Positions 11,764 to 24,188 are shown, counted from the stretch's first letter. The stretch: DNA of 64,000 bases from Paralichthys olivaceus (GCF_024713975.1 NC_091099.1:15233501-15297500); one strand, 5' to 3'. Made by a program: numbers and translations. The notes: generated by a model not told the origin, from the letters alone.

Positions 11764-14700
11764 ATGAACACCTTACTATCATCTGTGCATTCTCTCATGC
11801 AAATGTTTGATGGCAAAAAACAAGAATTTATCAATGACATTGATAATGTCCACGTGGTTTGGCTTGAGGAGATCCAACAGGAAGCCAAGCGCATGTTCTC
11901 AAGGTAGGCATGACGTAATGTCTTACAAAATCAATTAAATAAAATACTTACTTACCCCCTTCTTTTACAGCTTTACATCTTTGTAATGTCAATATCGCTT
12001 TCTTCTTTATATTTAAAGTTTTACGAACAAAGGTATTTCTTTTTGTTTCAGAGATTTTAATGCTGAACCAGAATTGATGCCAAAAACACCATCACAGAAA
12101 AAGAACAGTCGCAGAAAGCGTGTATCTTTGGGACGCCAGGAAGAAAATCAAGCTAGGCGAAGGTTTGTTTGTTTCTTTATTGTTTTAGTCGGAACAAAAT
12201 TTTACACATGCATTTTAATTCAAAATATTCCTTTGTCCAGGTTTTCAAAGGGAAAACGCAGTAACCTTCGTGGCTCCTCTGTAAAATCACTGAACTTCAT
12301 TGTTGAAGAAGACTCCATCCCCGGTCCTTCCACCTCTGAAGCCAGCACATCCACACAGCCTAAACGAACCACCCGCAAAAACAAACAGAGTAAGCCAGAG
12401 GTACCAGAGGATGTGAGCCATTCACCCAGTGGAAGCGTCGAAAGAGAAGAGGTGCTGAACAAGAAGCCAGAGCTGTTGGAGGAGGAAGATGTGGACAAAA
12501 ACAAGGGGAACAATGCAGAAGTCGAGCCTGAAGACATGTGCATTGCCCAGTCTCCACCTAAGATACCCTCACCTGGGGTTGTTGTCAACATCTCCTCAAG
12601 TGATCGCTTGTCTGCTGAGCACGCTAAAAAGCCAGAGCCCTCACCCGGCCGTACAGCTGCTAAGATTGCAATAGCTGGAGCTGCTCAGAGCTCACGCCGG
12701 AGCTCGGTGCGGTGCTCTCTTAAGCTACGTCACTCCCTGGCTGGTCTGCGGCACAGTCTGACGCAGGAGTCTATTCGCCGTGCCTCTCGCCGTTCCATGC
12801 TCAAGAGGAAGGCTGCTCACCAGGGCAACTCCACCTGTAGCAGCAATATTAGTGGTGAGAAATTAGGCCCATTTGGTTCACAAGTTCACCAGCACTCTGA
12901 TTAGATAAGTGTTATATATGTTTTTTTTATTGTAGAGGATTCTTGCATGGACTCTGCTGAAGAAGAGGATAAGGAGGCGTGAGTAAACATAAAACAAATT
13001 AGTTAATTGTCATTGACTGTAACAGTGTAAATTTATCTGCGTTAGTTATGTGTGACTGGTCATGTGTTCTTTTTCTTTTTAAAGTATTTCTTGACCATAT
13101 TAAATGTATCTTTGCTATAGCATGTTGGAAGCTGGAACTGCAGACACAGTGGACAATGCTGCAGCAGATGGAGCTAAGGAAGCTCCTGAGGTATGTGTGT
13201 AAATGTATTTGTTTATAACGTGTCAAACTGAAATTTTCCTACATTTATTGACCAGCTGATGTTTTTGTATCCAATAAATATTTACTCAGGCAAACCAGAG
13301 CTTACATCCATCTGTTGCACGCGTTACTCGTTCTGTGGCTGCAAACTCTCCCACTCTGGCGCCTCCACCATTGTTTATCTCTGAGCACAAAGTGAGCACC
13401 CCTGACAAGAGGACAGGTATGAGAACTCTATTTTTAATTGACTTTTGTAGTTCATATTTATTGTTGATGTCTATATATGATTGATGCTGGGCAGTTGTGT
13501 ACCAAAATGTATTGTGTATTTAGTAAATCTTTGTGTTTCAGTTTTTGCTGAGAAACATCAGACCCCCCTGTCAGGTCGAAGGTGAGTGCTCTGTGTGTCA
13601 GCATTTATCTGTTGTCTTTACGACAGAGGGAAATAATTTTTGATGTTTGCAATGATATTAAAAATTGAGTCAGCTTGTTGAGGTTCTTGAAAAAAAATCT
13701 GTATTGTGTCCTCCTCTAAAAATATTTTTCTTTGCGTCCAGGTCACGTCGGAGTACAAAACGTAAAGCACCAGATACTGTGGAGGAAAGTCCCACAAAGA
13801 GGTTTTCTCCCCCCAAGAAAAGTCAGAGTGTAAGTGTTGTTTGTAAATAAAAAAAATACACACATCTTTCTACAAAAAATATTTGAATTTCTTTATTAAA
13901 TAGTGAGGTTTTTAACATATTCTTCATTGTTCTAATATTTAGGCAGTGAGGCCCAACATGAGATCTTTCCTCCACACTGTACAGAAGAACCAAATGCTGA
14001 TGATGACTCCAAATTCCCTCGGCCGCTCTGCTGCTCTCAAGTCCTTCATCAAACACACCACTCCAATGAGGACTGATCCCAAGGTAAGTTCATATTTTAA
14101 CCCAAAGCAAAGCTACACATTTCAACTATCCTCAGCTATGCAAGGTTTTCTGAGGGGTCCTGGTGGGCTTAGGTGCAGTGGTGGCTGGGGGTGGAGGCTG
14201 AAGGGCACTTTGAAAATATGGATTTCTTTCCACATTAATCATTAGAATATATTCTAACTCAACCCATGTGGATGATTTTCACAGTTCAGTCAGACATTAA
14301 CAAGAAGAGCAAAACAAATCTGCTCGTTGATAAAATGAGTGCTTCACCCCAGTATTTCACATTTAGCTGTTGCACTGTCCACCAGAAGAAGAATTGTAAA
14401 ACAACATGGTATTTTTCCATCTAGTGTAGTAGAAACCTCAGCACAGTTTTTTGGTTCGTTTGGTTTTAGTCAGTTCAAAAATGCTTAGTTGTTGTGTATA
14501 AATGTATATAATTACTGGGAAAACCTTGTATATGATAAAAAAGCACCCTTTATCTCTGATTGTATTTTTTGTTGTTGAACTTTCAGCTTATAATTGGTGT
14601 TGATTACTCAACTCTGTGAATTTGAAGTAGTATCTTACGTGTGAATAACAAGAGAAATTACTGCTTATCAGATAGTTTATAATCTTTGCTTTGTCTGTCT

Positions 14701-17700
14701 CTAAAACCACACAATCCATTTTGTAGCTTGCAACAGCTTAAATAAAAAAGAAATGTCACTTATTGAATAAAAATTAGTTCTGCTAAAGTGCGTCTTCTTA
14801 AATTTTAGAATATTAATGTTTCAGTTTTTTCTTGAGCTTTGAAACTGTGGTTCTCTTATTTGGATCTTTTTTTTTCTCCTCTCCTCAGTTGAGTGTTGGT
14901 ATAGTGGTAAGTGTAATGTTGAGCACCGTATGTTTGTGGGTACTTGATGGTGTCTAATATCCAGTTTTATCTCCTCATTTAATACATGTCTTTAGAGAAG
15001 CCCCTTTCCCACCCCTGCATTTCAATTCATCAGTTGTAAATATCCTGGCACTTAATGTTTCACAATTTTAAAGGATTTCTTGGAAATTTTGGCTCTAGTG
15101 AAAACATGAGTGGGAACTTTTCGTAGAATTAGTCTCAATGCTTCACATTTTATGTAAAGGAGACAGTCCTATGCTACATAAAGTAACTGAACACTGCAAC
15201 TTTACACTATCCATGTGTGAAAGGGGCTGCTAGATATACATTACACCCACACGCTGCAATCTTGATGGTGTCTCTGATTCCATGGGTCACCAATGCTTTT
15301 ATTTTGCCGTCTAACAATCCACCGTCAAACCACCTTAAATAAATTGTGTAACCTCACTGTTTGTTGACTTTGAAACACAATTTGATCAGAAGATCAGAAG
15401 AAAAGTAAAAATCCATCTTAACCACAAGTCATATTCCAATGATCTTGTGTTTCAAGGAGTACTTTGGGTAAAGATGAGCTTCTAAACTCAGTTAAAACTG
15501 AAAGATATGTCATTACAGTATTTCTTTGTCTATTTGTGGTGGTTTTGTGTCTGTACTTTTGTCTTTTAACTGAATCTGACTTTCATACGAGACACTTGGC
15601 CATCGGACCTGATCCATACATCTATTATATGAGTAGGAAGTATTATTCCACACCCCTGAGAAGTTTGGGCAGGGATGTAAAATAAATATCAATAAATAAT
15701 TGTAAACCTTATTTTCATATTTCACCCTTCTTCTAGCGGTGTGACTGTGAAACAGTTGAATTTTATTTGTTATTGAAATGTCTTACATTTCAAATTGGCG
15801 TAGAACACAATAGTAGCACAAAGTCTGTTTGGATGGATTTTTGCTTTTGGTGTTTATTCTGGGAGGTGATCGTTTTCCACATTACTGCACTTCACTTTCC
15901 AGTTTGGATACATTTTTTTGTCACCTATTTGTTCTCCAAGTGTTTTCTGACATTTTCCTAAATGCTTTTCAAATTCCCTCCTTGTTTTCTCTTTTCAGAC
16001 AAAAGAACGTCACAAACTGGAAGCACTTAAAAAGAAGCAGGAGCAAGAGGAGGAGAGGATGAAAAAAATGGAGGAAGATAAGAAAAGGAAACAGGAGGAA
16101 CTTAAGAGGTTAGTGTTCCAAAGAATTCCAGAGTTAATACTTTTTTTTTTATTACCATCATCTTATAGCATATCATAACTTTTACAATTTGTGTTGCAGG
16201 AAGAGGGATGAGAGGCTGAGGAGGGTGTTTGAGGCCAAAGTAAAAGAAGAGCAGAGGGAGGAAGAAAAGAAAAAGAAGATTGAGCAGAAAATGGCTCAGA
16301 TTGATGAAATGAAAAATGATAAGGTGTGCAACACATTTCATGGCTCTGAATCTACGTGTTCACGCCAAATACACAGCCCCTTTTTGTCTAATCTATCTCA
16401 TTGTCTCACATTGTGTCTCTTCACGCAGCGTGTGGCAGACGAGAAGAACAAGAAGAAGGTGGCCCTGAAACGACAAGAGGAGCTGGAGCAGAAAAAGAAG
16501 TTGGAGGAAGAGGCTCGGAAGAAGAAGATTCAACAAGCAGTGAGACAAAGTTTATTTTTTAATTATTTATTCGGTTATCTCTTGTTGTAGCTGTAGATGG
16601 GGGCGCTCACCGGCTTTAGCCAATAGTCGACTACACATTGAAGTCTAGCCACCAACCATTTACCATATGTATTAATGTTAAAAGTGATTTTGCTGTTGTG
16701 AACTTCCTCTGCAATGACGCACCGTGATCAGGCTTCTCTTATGCGGTATGCGTTTCTTAAAACTTCAGGAGGAAGAGAAGCGGCAACAGGAGCTTCTGGC
16801 CAAAAAGAAGGCAGAGGAGGAGGAGCAGCGAGTTCGTAAACTGGCTGAGGCTCGCAAAGCACTAGAGCTGAAGAGGGAACAGGAGCGTGAGAGAGAGCTG
16901 GAGAGAGAACGACAAGCTGCTGCTGAAAGGTTTGTCTCTGTCCTCACACTACTGTCACTGCTCTTGTGAAGTCACCGAGAAAGTTTTTTTTTTTCTCTAG
17001 AGTTTATTTCACTGACTTGAGTTCTTTATTTAATTATCTTCCCCAGAGAGCGAGTGGAAAAAGAAAAGGCTCTCGCTCTGCAGCGTGAACTGGAGAGAGC
17101 AGCGAGAGAGAGGGAGAGGAGAGAACTAGAGGAGAAAAGGAAGGCTCTTGAGGAAAAAAGAAAACGGGTAAGAAGTTAAAATTCACAATGTCTAACTGAA
17201 TGTTTTATCTGTCTAAAATAAAACCAGACACAAACAAGTGTGAGCAGGTACATGGTCAGAAAACAGAATTTTCATTAAGATGAAGCAATTACTCAAATGA
17301 ATTAAACTGATCAGTTAGGCAACAAGATACCTTCTCCATGTGACTGTGGTTACGTATTTGATGACAGCAGCATTAGAATCTACTTTAAGTTATCAAAACA
17401 CTGAATACAGATCACTCTTACAGGAGAGTCTGCTTCTAAGCTTTTAGTATGACAGATTATCACCTTAACCTTCATTGTTTCATGGAAACTGGAGCTCACA
17501 TGATGTATTTATAGCAACAAGTGCCATTTTTAAGGTTAATACATTGAGATGTTTTGCAGCTGATGTTGATGTGAGTTTTGTTCCTGCAGGAAGAGGAGCA
17601 GAGGTTGGCTGCAGAGGAGAAAGCAGCTAAAGAGAGAATTGCTGCTAAACAGAGGGAGGCTGCTGCTGCTAAACAGGCTGCTAAAGTACAGGTAAACCAG

Positions 17701-19328
17701 CCTTAATTAATGTACACTACTGAAGTGAAACCTTTGCAAGAGCTGACAGGATGCAGACTGTCAGCTCTTGCAAAGGTTTGAATGAATCAGACGTCTGAAT
17801 CAGACATATTTTTTTGTAAACACTGCCACAAAATAAATAAAACATAGATCACAACATAAAGATTGATACTTTCATTGAATTCTTCACAGCTGCATGAGAT
17901 TCATTCAGACTGTCCCCACTTGTCTCTCTACCTCTCTTTCGCTCGCTTGTGCTGACACACACACATACTGTAGTGACATCAGACATATCTGTGTCATACG
18001 TGTAATTCACATGTAAGAGCGGAGAAGTAAGATTTTATCACAAGTGCTCACAGGAGACACCAGAAACCTGAATAATGATGTAATGTAATAACTAAACATT
18101 TTCCTCTGCTCTCTGTAATGAAGGCTACTGCTGCTTCTGGCCTAAATGTGACCGTGGATATCGAGGTGAGACAAGTTTCACTTTTAGCCTTTGATAAACA
18201 AAATGACACAATGAAATTGAAATAAAAATTCTACAGCTTTGCATGTAAGGGAAACTGGTTGGATTTGGTTTCTATGAATTTCAGTATAGTTTCTATCATT
18301 GTTATTTAGTGACTGTGTAAATGTACATGAATGCTTTACCTGAATGTTTAAAGATCTGCGTGTGGGCTTTGGCTCTGCATGTCGAGCCTTGGTGAAAACA
18401 TATTTACCACTTCTCTCTTGAATCTCTTCAGAACTCTGTAATGAGAACACCTGTGGGAAAGGGTGGTGGCCTCAATGTGACCGTGGATATTGAGGTACCT
18501 TTTTTATTATGTTCTAGAATTTCATTGATTTCTATCTTAAAACATGATGTAACTTTCTTCCTCATCAATGTGTGTGATATCCTTCTCGGCAGCAATCACC
18601 ACAGTCGTACTCCATCACTCCAAAGGGCGGCAACAAAACTCTGACTTTGTCCAAAAGTGCTGAGGATTATGGGATGGACCAAAACAGTGACGACTCTACT
18701 GATGATGAGTCTGCCCCAAGGAAACCTATTCCGTCCTGGGCTGAGGGTATGATGAATTAGTATTATTGTCATTTATTATGTTCAGTTGCGGTTTCACAAA
18801 TCTGCTGTAGTCATTAATCCAGTTTAGTGATGTTAGTTTCATGTCAGTCGTGGTTCACTCAACCACGGTCCAGTCACAGCTTAGCAACTTTATCTGGTGA
18901 TCACAGATGGCGTCATTTTCGCAAACAGAGAGGCAAGGTATAACCTGGACAAGTCGCTAGCATATTGCAGACCTACAGGCAATGTAGTGTCTCCAATAAA
19001 TCTGATCTACGTGTTTTTTTACATGAAAACATCACAGGCTGCAACTGGCTAAAATCAGGCAGTTGTAATATTATAACACGCCTGAATGGTTTTTAATGAA
19101 TACAGGCTTGTTTGTTGTATGGTTCTAATTTCAGTTTCATGTTTTCTCCTCCCAGGTCCCAACCTGCAGCAGATCATCATGAAGCAGTACTTCAACCCTC
19201 CTGACTTAGATTCTTTCTTTGGGAAAATTGAACCTCCAAAACTGGAAAACATCTTTTACAAGAGCAAGCCTCGTTATTTTAAACGCACCAGCTCTGCTGT
19301 GTGGCACTCTCCTCCCGTTGGGGAGTAA
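11764..19328 (+). CDS. incenp: Inner centromere protein (chromosomal passenger complex scaffold)
   Basis: Twenty coding exons join in phase: 11764-11903, 12052-12162, 12241-12854, 12936-12978, 13121-13190, 13290-13416, 13542-13581, 13742-13829, 13943-14083, 14889-14906, 15999-16108, 16200-16323, 16429-16539, 16769-16929, 17047-17167, 17590-17691, 18124-18165, 18432-18494, 18593-18746, 19156-19328. They give about 850 residues (human 918). INCENP links survivin and borealin to Aurora B at centromeres and the spindle midzone. Residues 1-47 are the survivin/borealin-binding helix (VVWLEEIQ). MPKTPSQ places a CDK1-type Thr at position 59, as in human. Residues 465-707 are a charged Glu/Lys/Arg single-helix or coiled-coil region. 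The C-terminal IN-box ([15 protein letters not shown]) ends in the Aurora-phosphorylated TSS motif at 838-840. Oddities: an 18-base exon, and two neighbouring small exons that both encode GLNVTVDIE. Confidence 0.94.
14889..14906 (+). other. incenp: Candidate 18-base microexon of incenp
   Basis: The six codons LSVGIV are flanked by CTCCTCAG and GTAAGT. Both neighbouring exons break at phase 0, so inclusion or skipping keeps the frame. In human INCENP the residues CSFVE sit at the same place, between DPK and KERQRLE, which supports a short coding insert here. Confidence 0.6.
17728..17779. repeat. Perfect 22-bp inverted repeat (hairpin) in an incenp intron
   Basis: Bases 17728-17749 are the exact reverse complement of 17758-17779, with an 8-base spacer between. 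The repeat lies 37 bases after an exon end (17691). A 12-bp perfect palindrome follows at 17787-17798. It has no coding meaning. Confidence 0.9.
18124..18494 (+). repeat. incenp: Tandemly duplicated small exon in incenp
   Basis: Exons 18124-18165 (42 bases) and 18432-18494 (63 bases) share their last 27 coding bases apart from two synonymous differences. Both end in GLNVTVDIE and are directly followed by GT. Human INCENP has a single 'LNVTVDV' at this site. Both copies are phase 0 at each end, so either or both can be spliced in. Confidence 0.8.
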
Positions 19329-19393
19329 TGTCTGTACGCTGATACAGATTGACACTGCTGTATAAAGTAATTTTTTTGCCTTAGTCTGTTTCC

Positions 19394-19399
19394 AATAAA
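19394..19399 (+). terminator. Polyadenylation signal of incenp
   Basis: AATAAA lies 66 bases after the incenp stop, followed by a T-rich run. The 3' UTR would be short. Confidence 0.8.
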
Positions 19400-19419
19400 G
19401 TAAAATGTTTTTTTTTTTT

Positions 19420-20420
19420 CTCTGAATGTTTTTCTATTATTGAATTTAAAGGTTTTAGGTTTGAGCGTTTTAGGAACAATATTACTCATTTGTAAAATAT
19501 CATGTATTTGGGTGATACATGTGGGATAAACTTGATGCTTCACACTTTTATAACCCAGTGGGATCTGACTCCTTGAAAGTGTTTGCCAAATCATCAGAAA
19601 AATGTTCATGTGTATAATTTGTGTACTGAATCTAAATGATAGTAGATGTCCCTAATTTGGGATTTATTAAATGTATTAAAATGGTGATTGGTGCAAATGT
19701 ATTGTTCAGTTTGCAGCTTTTAAAAGGTTTGATGATGCATATCACATTTGTCAGTAAAAAATTACATCTGCTGAAGATGTAAGATGAACAAATGTCAAAC
19801 ACAGGTACTCACCCACTCAGTCTAGAGAAAAGATCTAATCTGTCCATGTAAGGGTGGTTATGTAAATATACCATAGATATCCAGCAATTTATATCAACCA
19901 GCTTGTGTTGATAAAGGTCCTTTTCATAGTAAAGCTTTCATTGATAAACTGATTATCATGATGATAATAACGGATAAAAACTCCACCTTAGGTTGTTTAC
20001 TAATGTTTTAATTTAATTCAGCATTCAAAGAGATAATTAGACTGCACATGGATGTTCAGAGGGATTGTCATCACCATCCCCTTTAACTGCTAACCATCCT
20101 GCCAGGTTGTTTGATTTTCAACTCGGTTGAGATATACCTTTCCTTAAGTGGGCCAGTGTAAACTCATTTGTGTGGGTTTGTATAAGTGTTTTTAGATTCT
20201 GAGGGAGGCGTATGGTAAAGACACAAGTCAGAGATGTGACTGGTGAAATACACAGCATTAGTAACATAAGTACGGTAAGGATATAATCTCCAAGAAACAA
20301 GGGGAAATGAGACGCTCACCATAACTGCCTGTCTGAGAATCACCACAATTAAAAAAGCCATTGCTCGGGTTCACACCTAAGGTCAACGTGAAGTCTCCAG
20401 ATAACCTAACGTCCAGTGTG
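19420..20420. other. Gap between incenp and the ferritin gene, no gene seen
   Basis: AT-rich DNA with only short, unsupported frames on both strands. No recognisable coding sequence or structural RNA was found. Confidence 0.6.
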
Positions 20421-20427
20421 TCTGTAA

Positions 20428-20525
20428 CTGCAGGAGAAAACAAACTCCAGTCAGAAAGACCCTGGCCAATCTGGGATTTGAACTGATAACCTTTTTTGGC
20501 GCCATTGTGAACCACTGCTCCCATC
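20428..20525 (-). repeat. Relic of a common fish interspersed repeat with a tRNA-like box
   Basis: The words 'aaacaaactcca', 'agaaagaccctgg', 'gggatttgaac' and 'gaaccactg' match a repeat seen throughout teleost genomes, recognised from memory. 'gggatttgaac' resembles an inverted tRNA B box, but no cloverleaf can be folded around it. A second copy in the opposite orientation lies at about 37786-37880. Confidence 0.5.
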
Positions 20526-20879
20526 ACCAGTTATACTTTGATTAAGCTGTTGATATACCTGATATATGTTTTGTTCTGGTTTGAGTTTTTGTTATATTTA
20601 CTTAAGTTCAGTATTTTCTTGTATAGTACTGATATCTTGTTGACTATTTGTGTGCATTTACCATAGTTGTCACTACATCTAATAATACATGGCACACATG
20701 AACTGCTAATTGTGAAGTGTAATTATATAGAAAGTGAGGCTTTTTTATAGCTCATATTATATATCCCGATTCTTTCAAAATATTGCACCTTTTATTTTTT
20801 ATTTAAGATTAATGTGAAAGTACGTAAAACACAAAGTATTTATACACTGATGGAGTTTTCTAGACTCCTGCTCCGTGTT

Positions 20880-21053
20880 TTAGTCAAACCTGGCAACGCG
20901 GGCATCAGTGAAATACGAGGGCGTGGCTTAATCCACCGTTTACACACGTTCGTGACGTCCCGCTGGTCCACAGGTCCGCTCATGTCTGTGGAGCATCGAA
21001 CACATCACACTTCGACACGTGTTTGTGTGAGCGGCCCCTGATCCACGCGCCAG
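20880..21053 (+). promoter_or_regulatory. Probable promoter and non-coding first exon of the ferritin gene
   Basis: A CG-richer patch stands out from AT-rich DNA and ends in a donor-like CAG/GTAGGG at 21053/21054. The next exon opens at 22153, two bases before the ATG. Vertebrate ferritin H genes usually carry an iron-responsive element (bulged C, five pairs, CAGUGN loop) in this first exon. The only CAGTG here, near 20907, has no complementary flanks, so no element was found. The exon limits are inferred. Confidence 0.45.
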
Positions 21054-22154
21054 GTAGGGTCCTCTGCTCGTGCTGTGTCTGTGGGTGAACGAGCTGCTGC
21101 ACGTTGTGTGACTGTGTCGGTGAACTTAGCAGTCAGCTAGCTGTGCTGTGGAGAATACATGCTAAGCTAATCGGTCACATCACCGGTGTCCTCTGGTAGA
21201 AGCTACTCTGTTAGCTTGTGCTGAAGTTAGCCGCCATCACGTCTCCAGAGAACCTGTGTGTTGTGTCAGAGTTTATTTTCTATTTGAGGTTTTAATTCCT
21301 GTGTCCGCTCTGTGGCGGTGTGATCTTCAAATTGATTGTTTCTCATTGTTTTCTATTGTTTCTCTTTTTCATTTTTAACTTGTATCTTGTAACTGTGTAT
21401 TGAAATGTTCTAAATAATATAATATTACTATTATTATTATATAGAGTTAACAGTGTCTGACCAACATTGTCTCACAATTACAACTAGTTTTATTTTGCAG
21501 TCATTGCAAAGCACTGCAATGTGGATTTTTAAATGTGCTCTATAAATCAAATGGATTCTTATTCTCATATTTGTATTTTTCTTATAACCTTGACATGGAG
21601 AAAGTTTGTCTCCCTTAAACGACCAATGCTCCGGAACTGGGCAGTGCCCCATTGCAGTTACCCTGGAGTAGCACTGTCTTCCACACAGAGGTGAACTCCC
21701 CTGAGATATTGCTGCATGTGAACTAAATCAATTTAATGTAAAACATGTCTGTAATTGCACTCGCTGCATCTGAGTCTTGGCAGAAGTCTCAACGGTATGT
21801 GTCTCGAAATATAGTGTAAGTATGGAATAAGCTGTCCCCTTTTGTAATTAAGGTGAACTGACTGTTTCAACATTGCACATCAGTTATAGTGAATTCACTG
21901 ATGTGAATGTTTCCATCAACATGCTAAAGTTTGGTGAGAAGTGATATGTGTCGGGTGATGTTGGCAGCGATGGTGCAGGAGAACAGCATCATCAGGCAGT
22001 GTCCGCTTTCTAGTTCATGATAAAAGTCCTACTGCATCCGCTGGGTTTTTAGTACTCATCCAGGTCTTTGCTTTTATTTAACTTGCAAAATGTCCAATTA
22101 AACTCTGCCCTTAATTTGATCTGACTCATTTATTCACTGTTGTTTTTTACAGAA

Positions 22155-24188
22155 ATGAGTTCGCAAATCCGACAAAACTTCCACCAGGACTGCGAGGCAG
22201 CCATTAACAGACAGATCAACTTGGAGATGTATGCCTCCTATGTTTACCTCTCTATGGTAATTCCTTTTTTTTAAATGGGAACAACATGCACATCCAATAA
22301 AAAATCTTTTCATTGTTGCTTGATTCGCAAAATGTTTTAAAGACAAAATCTGCAGAAAAATAGTAACAAAAAACCAGATATCAACTTGTGTATACTATTT
22401 ATGTCACATCAATAGTGGGTTAATCATAACAGGTTCAGGCTAAATAGCCGTCATAACTACAAACTATTAGAGAAATATGTTCAAGCCAGCAAGTCAGTGC
22501 ACATCTTTTCTGCTCAGGGATGTTTGTGATGAAAATCAAGTTCTCTCATCTTTCCCTGTGTTGATCTTTAGGCGTACTACTTTGATAGGGATGATAAATC
22601 CCTGCCAAACTTTGCCACGTTCTTCCGCACACAGTCCAAAGAAGAGCGTGAGCACGCAGAGAAGCTGATGAGTCTGCAGAACCAGAGGGGAGGCAGGATC
22701 TTTCTGCATGACATCAGGGTTTGCACTGATACTTTTCTAACAATGTCGCTGTCTGTCTGCATCATTATTATTGATTTTTTTTTTCAGAGCAGGGTAGTTG
22801 GATCCACAAGGTCAATCTTTTCTTTCCATTGAGTCCTTTAAGTGTTATTGTGTTTTGGTTTGTGAAATAAGCTGCAAGTGCCAGCATATAAAAAATTAGT
22901 TGGTTATGTTTTTTTTGTAAAGAGAGAGAGAAAAAAAAGAACATATCACGATTATTGATTTTCCTTGAATTATTTATGTGTCTCAGAAACCTGATAGAGA
23001 TGAGTGGGGGAGCGGCCTGGAGGCTTTGGATTGCGCTCTGCAGCTGGAGAAAAGTGTAAACCAATCTCTCCTGGACCTGCAGAAAATGGCATCAGAACAC
23101 AATGATCCTCATGTAAGCAGCAGACTAAGGGCAAAAGGATACAGGATGCAGCTGCCTCATGTTCATTTTGTGTGTGTGTATTGCTCATTTTGTGAATCTG
23201 AGCTTTAGAGGGATAGTGGGTTGTCCTGGAAACACCTAAGCTACTTTCAGACATGCACTGAACCTCCGGACATTCTCTGGAGGGGCTTTATGTGAGAACG
23301 TAAATGTCTGAGTGAGAGCCTCCACACTTTCTCTGTGTGGCCCTCTAGTATGAAGTCAGCAGAATGTCTGAAGGGGCTGATATGAGAACACAGCAGCAGA
23401 TCCTCTGCAGGTTTCACTGCGAGCAAGTGGGGGTGTTGATGACGTTTGTAACACGCGACAGACGCAAAAGTACAAAATGTTTTTGTACTTTTGCGTAGTA
23501 CTCACTCACGGTGAATCCAGTGAGGGATCCCCTGCTTTGTTCACACATCGACGTCTGGATGACTACAGGCTTTGAACTCAAATTGTTGTTCGTAGTTGGC
23601 GAGAGGGAGAGACAGATAGCCCATTAAACCTCAGTTGAGTGCGCCTGCTCTGTGATCATTTGTTTTAAATCAACTAAATTCACAATGTAGTTTTTATTCA
23701 CAAACTGTTCTGTTCTCACAGTACGAAATGTGATCGTGGCTCAAAAATACAACCATCAGTCATTACCAAGCTGCTGAGCTGTAGATAAAATCATTATTTT
23801 ATGATCCCAACATCATAATAAAAAAATAGCATAAGTATGTGGTAATGTCAGCAGCTGCTCTATGAGATATAGAGACATTTGAAATGAGTGATGGCTGATG
23901 CTATAAAAGGTTCAATACAGAAAAAGACCTAAAAGCCAAATTTGTTTTTGAAAAACAAAAAAACTGAAGCCTGCATGAGAACCGATTCTCTGCTTCTCAC
24001 ATGAATGTCTTGTCATGTATTTCCCACAGATGTGTGACTTCATAGAAACACATTTTCTGGACGAGCAGGTGAAGTCCATCAAACAGCTTGCTGACTGGAT
24101 CTCAAATCTGCGCCGCATGGGAGCCCCTCAGAATGGCATGGCCGAGTACCTCTTTGACAAACACACCATGGCTGAAGAAAGCAATTAA
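22155..24188 (+). CDS. fth1: Ferritin heavy-chain-type subunit
   Basis: Four coding exons (22155-22256, 22572-22718, 22987-23112, 24030-24188) give 177 residues, the usual length, with the intron positions usual for the family. Ferritin H oxidises Fe(II) and stores iron in a 24-subunit cytosolic shell. The ferroxidase ligands are all present: E24, Y31, E58, E59, H62, E104 and Q138 (human E27, Y34, E61, E62, H65, E107, Q141). There is no signal or targeting peptide, so it is a cytosolic subunit. Teleosts have several H and 'middle' paralogues, and this could be annotated as either. Its place between incenp and best1 matches human FTH1. Intron 3 carries a decayed transposon-like repeat, and the 3' UTR is overlapped by another repeat. 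Confidence 0.93.
23225..23530. repeat. Transposon-like repeat with internal hairpin in ferritin intron 3
   Basis: The segment begins with 'ctactttcagacatgcactg', a phrase that recurs in fish non-autonomous elements (recognised from memory). Near its centre, 23462-23477 and 23481-23496 form a perfect 16-bp stem with a 3-base loop. The matching far terminal repeat was not found, so the element is either truncated or decayed. Confidence 0.5.

Noticed and set aside
12220-12591. 123-codon minus-strand frame
   Set aside because: Shadow of the large incenp exon 12241-12854.
20455-20490. tRNA-like B box
   Set aside because: No A box or cloverleaf at the right spacing. The surrounding words belong to a dispersed fish repeat.
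21630-21660. CAGTGC loop in ferritin intron 1 that resembles an iron-responsive element
   Set aside because: Only four stem pairs form next to the loop and the base six upstream is not the required bulged C. It also lies downstream of the probable first exon's donor.
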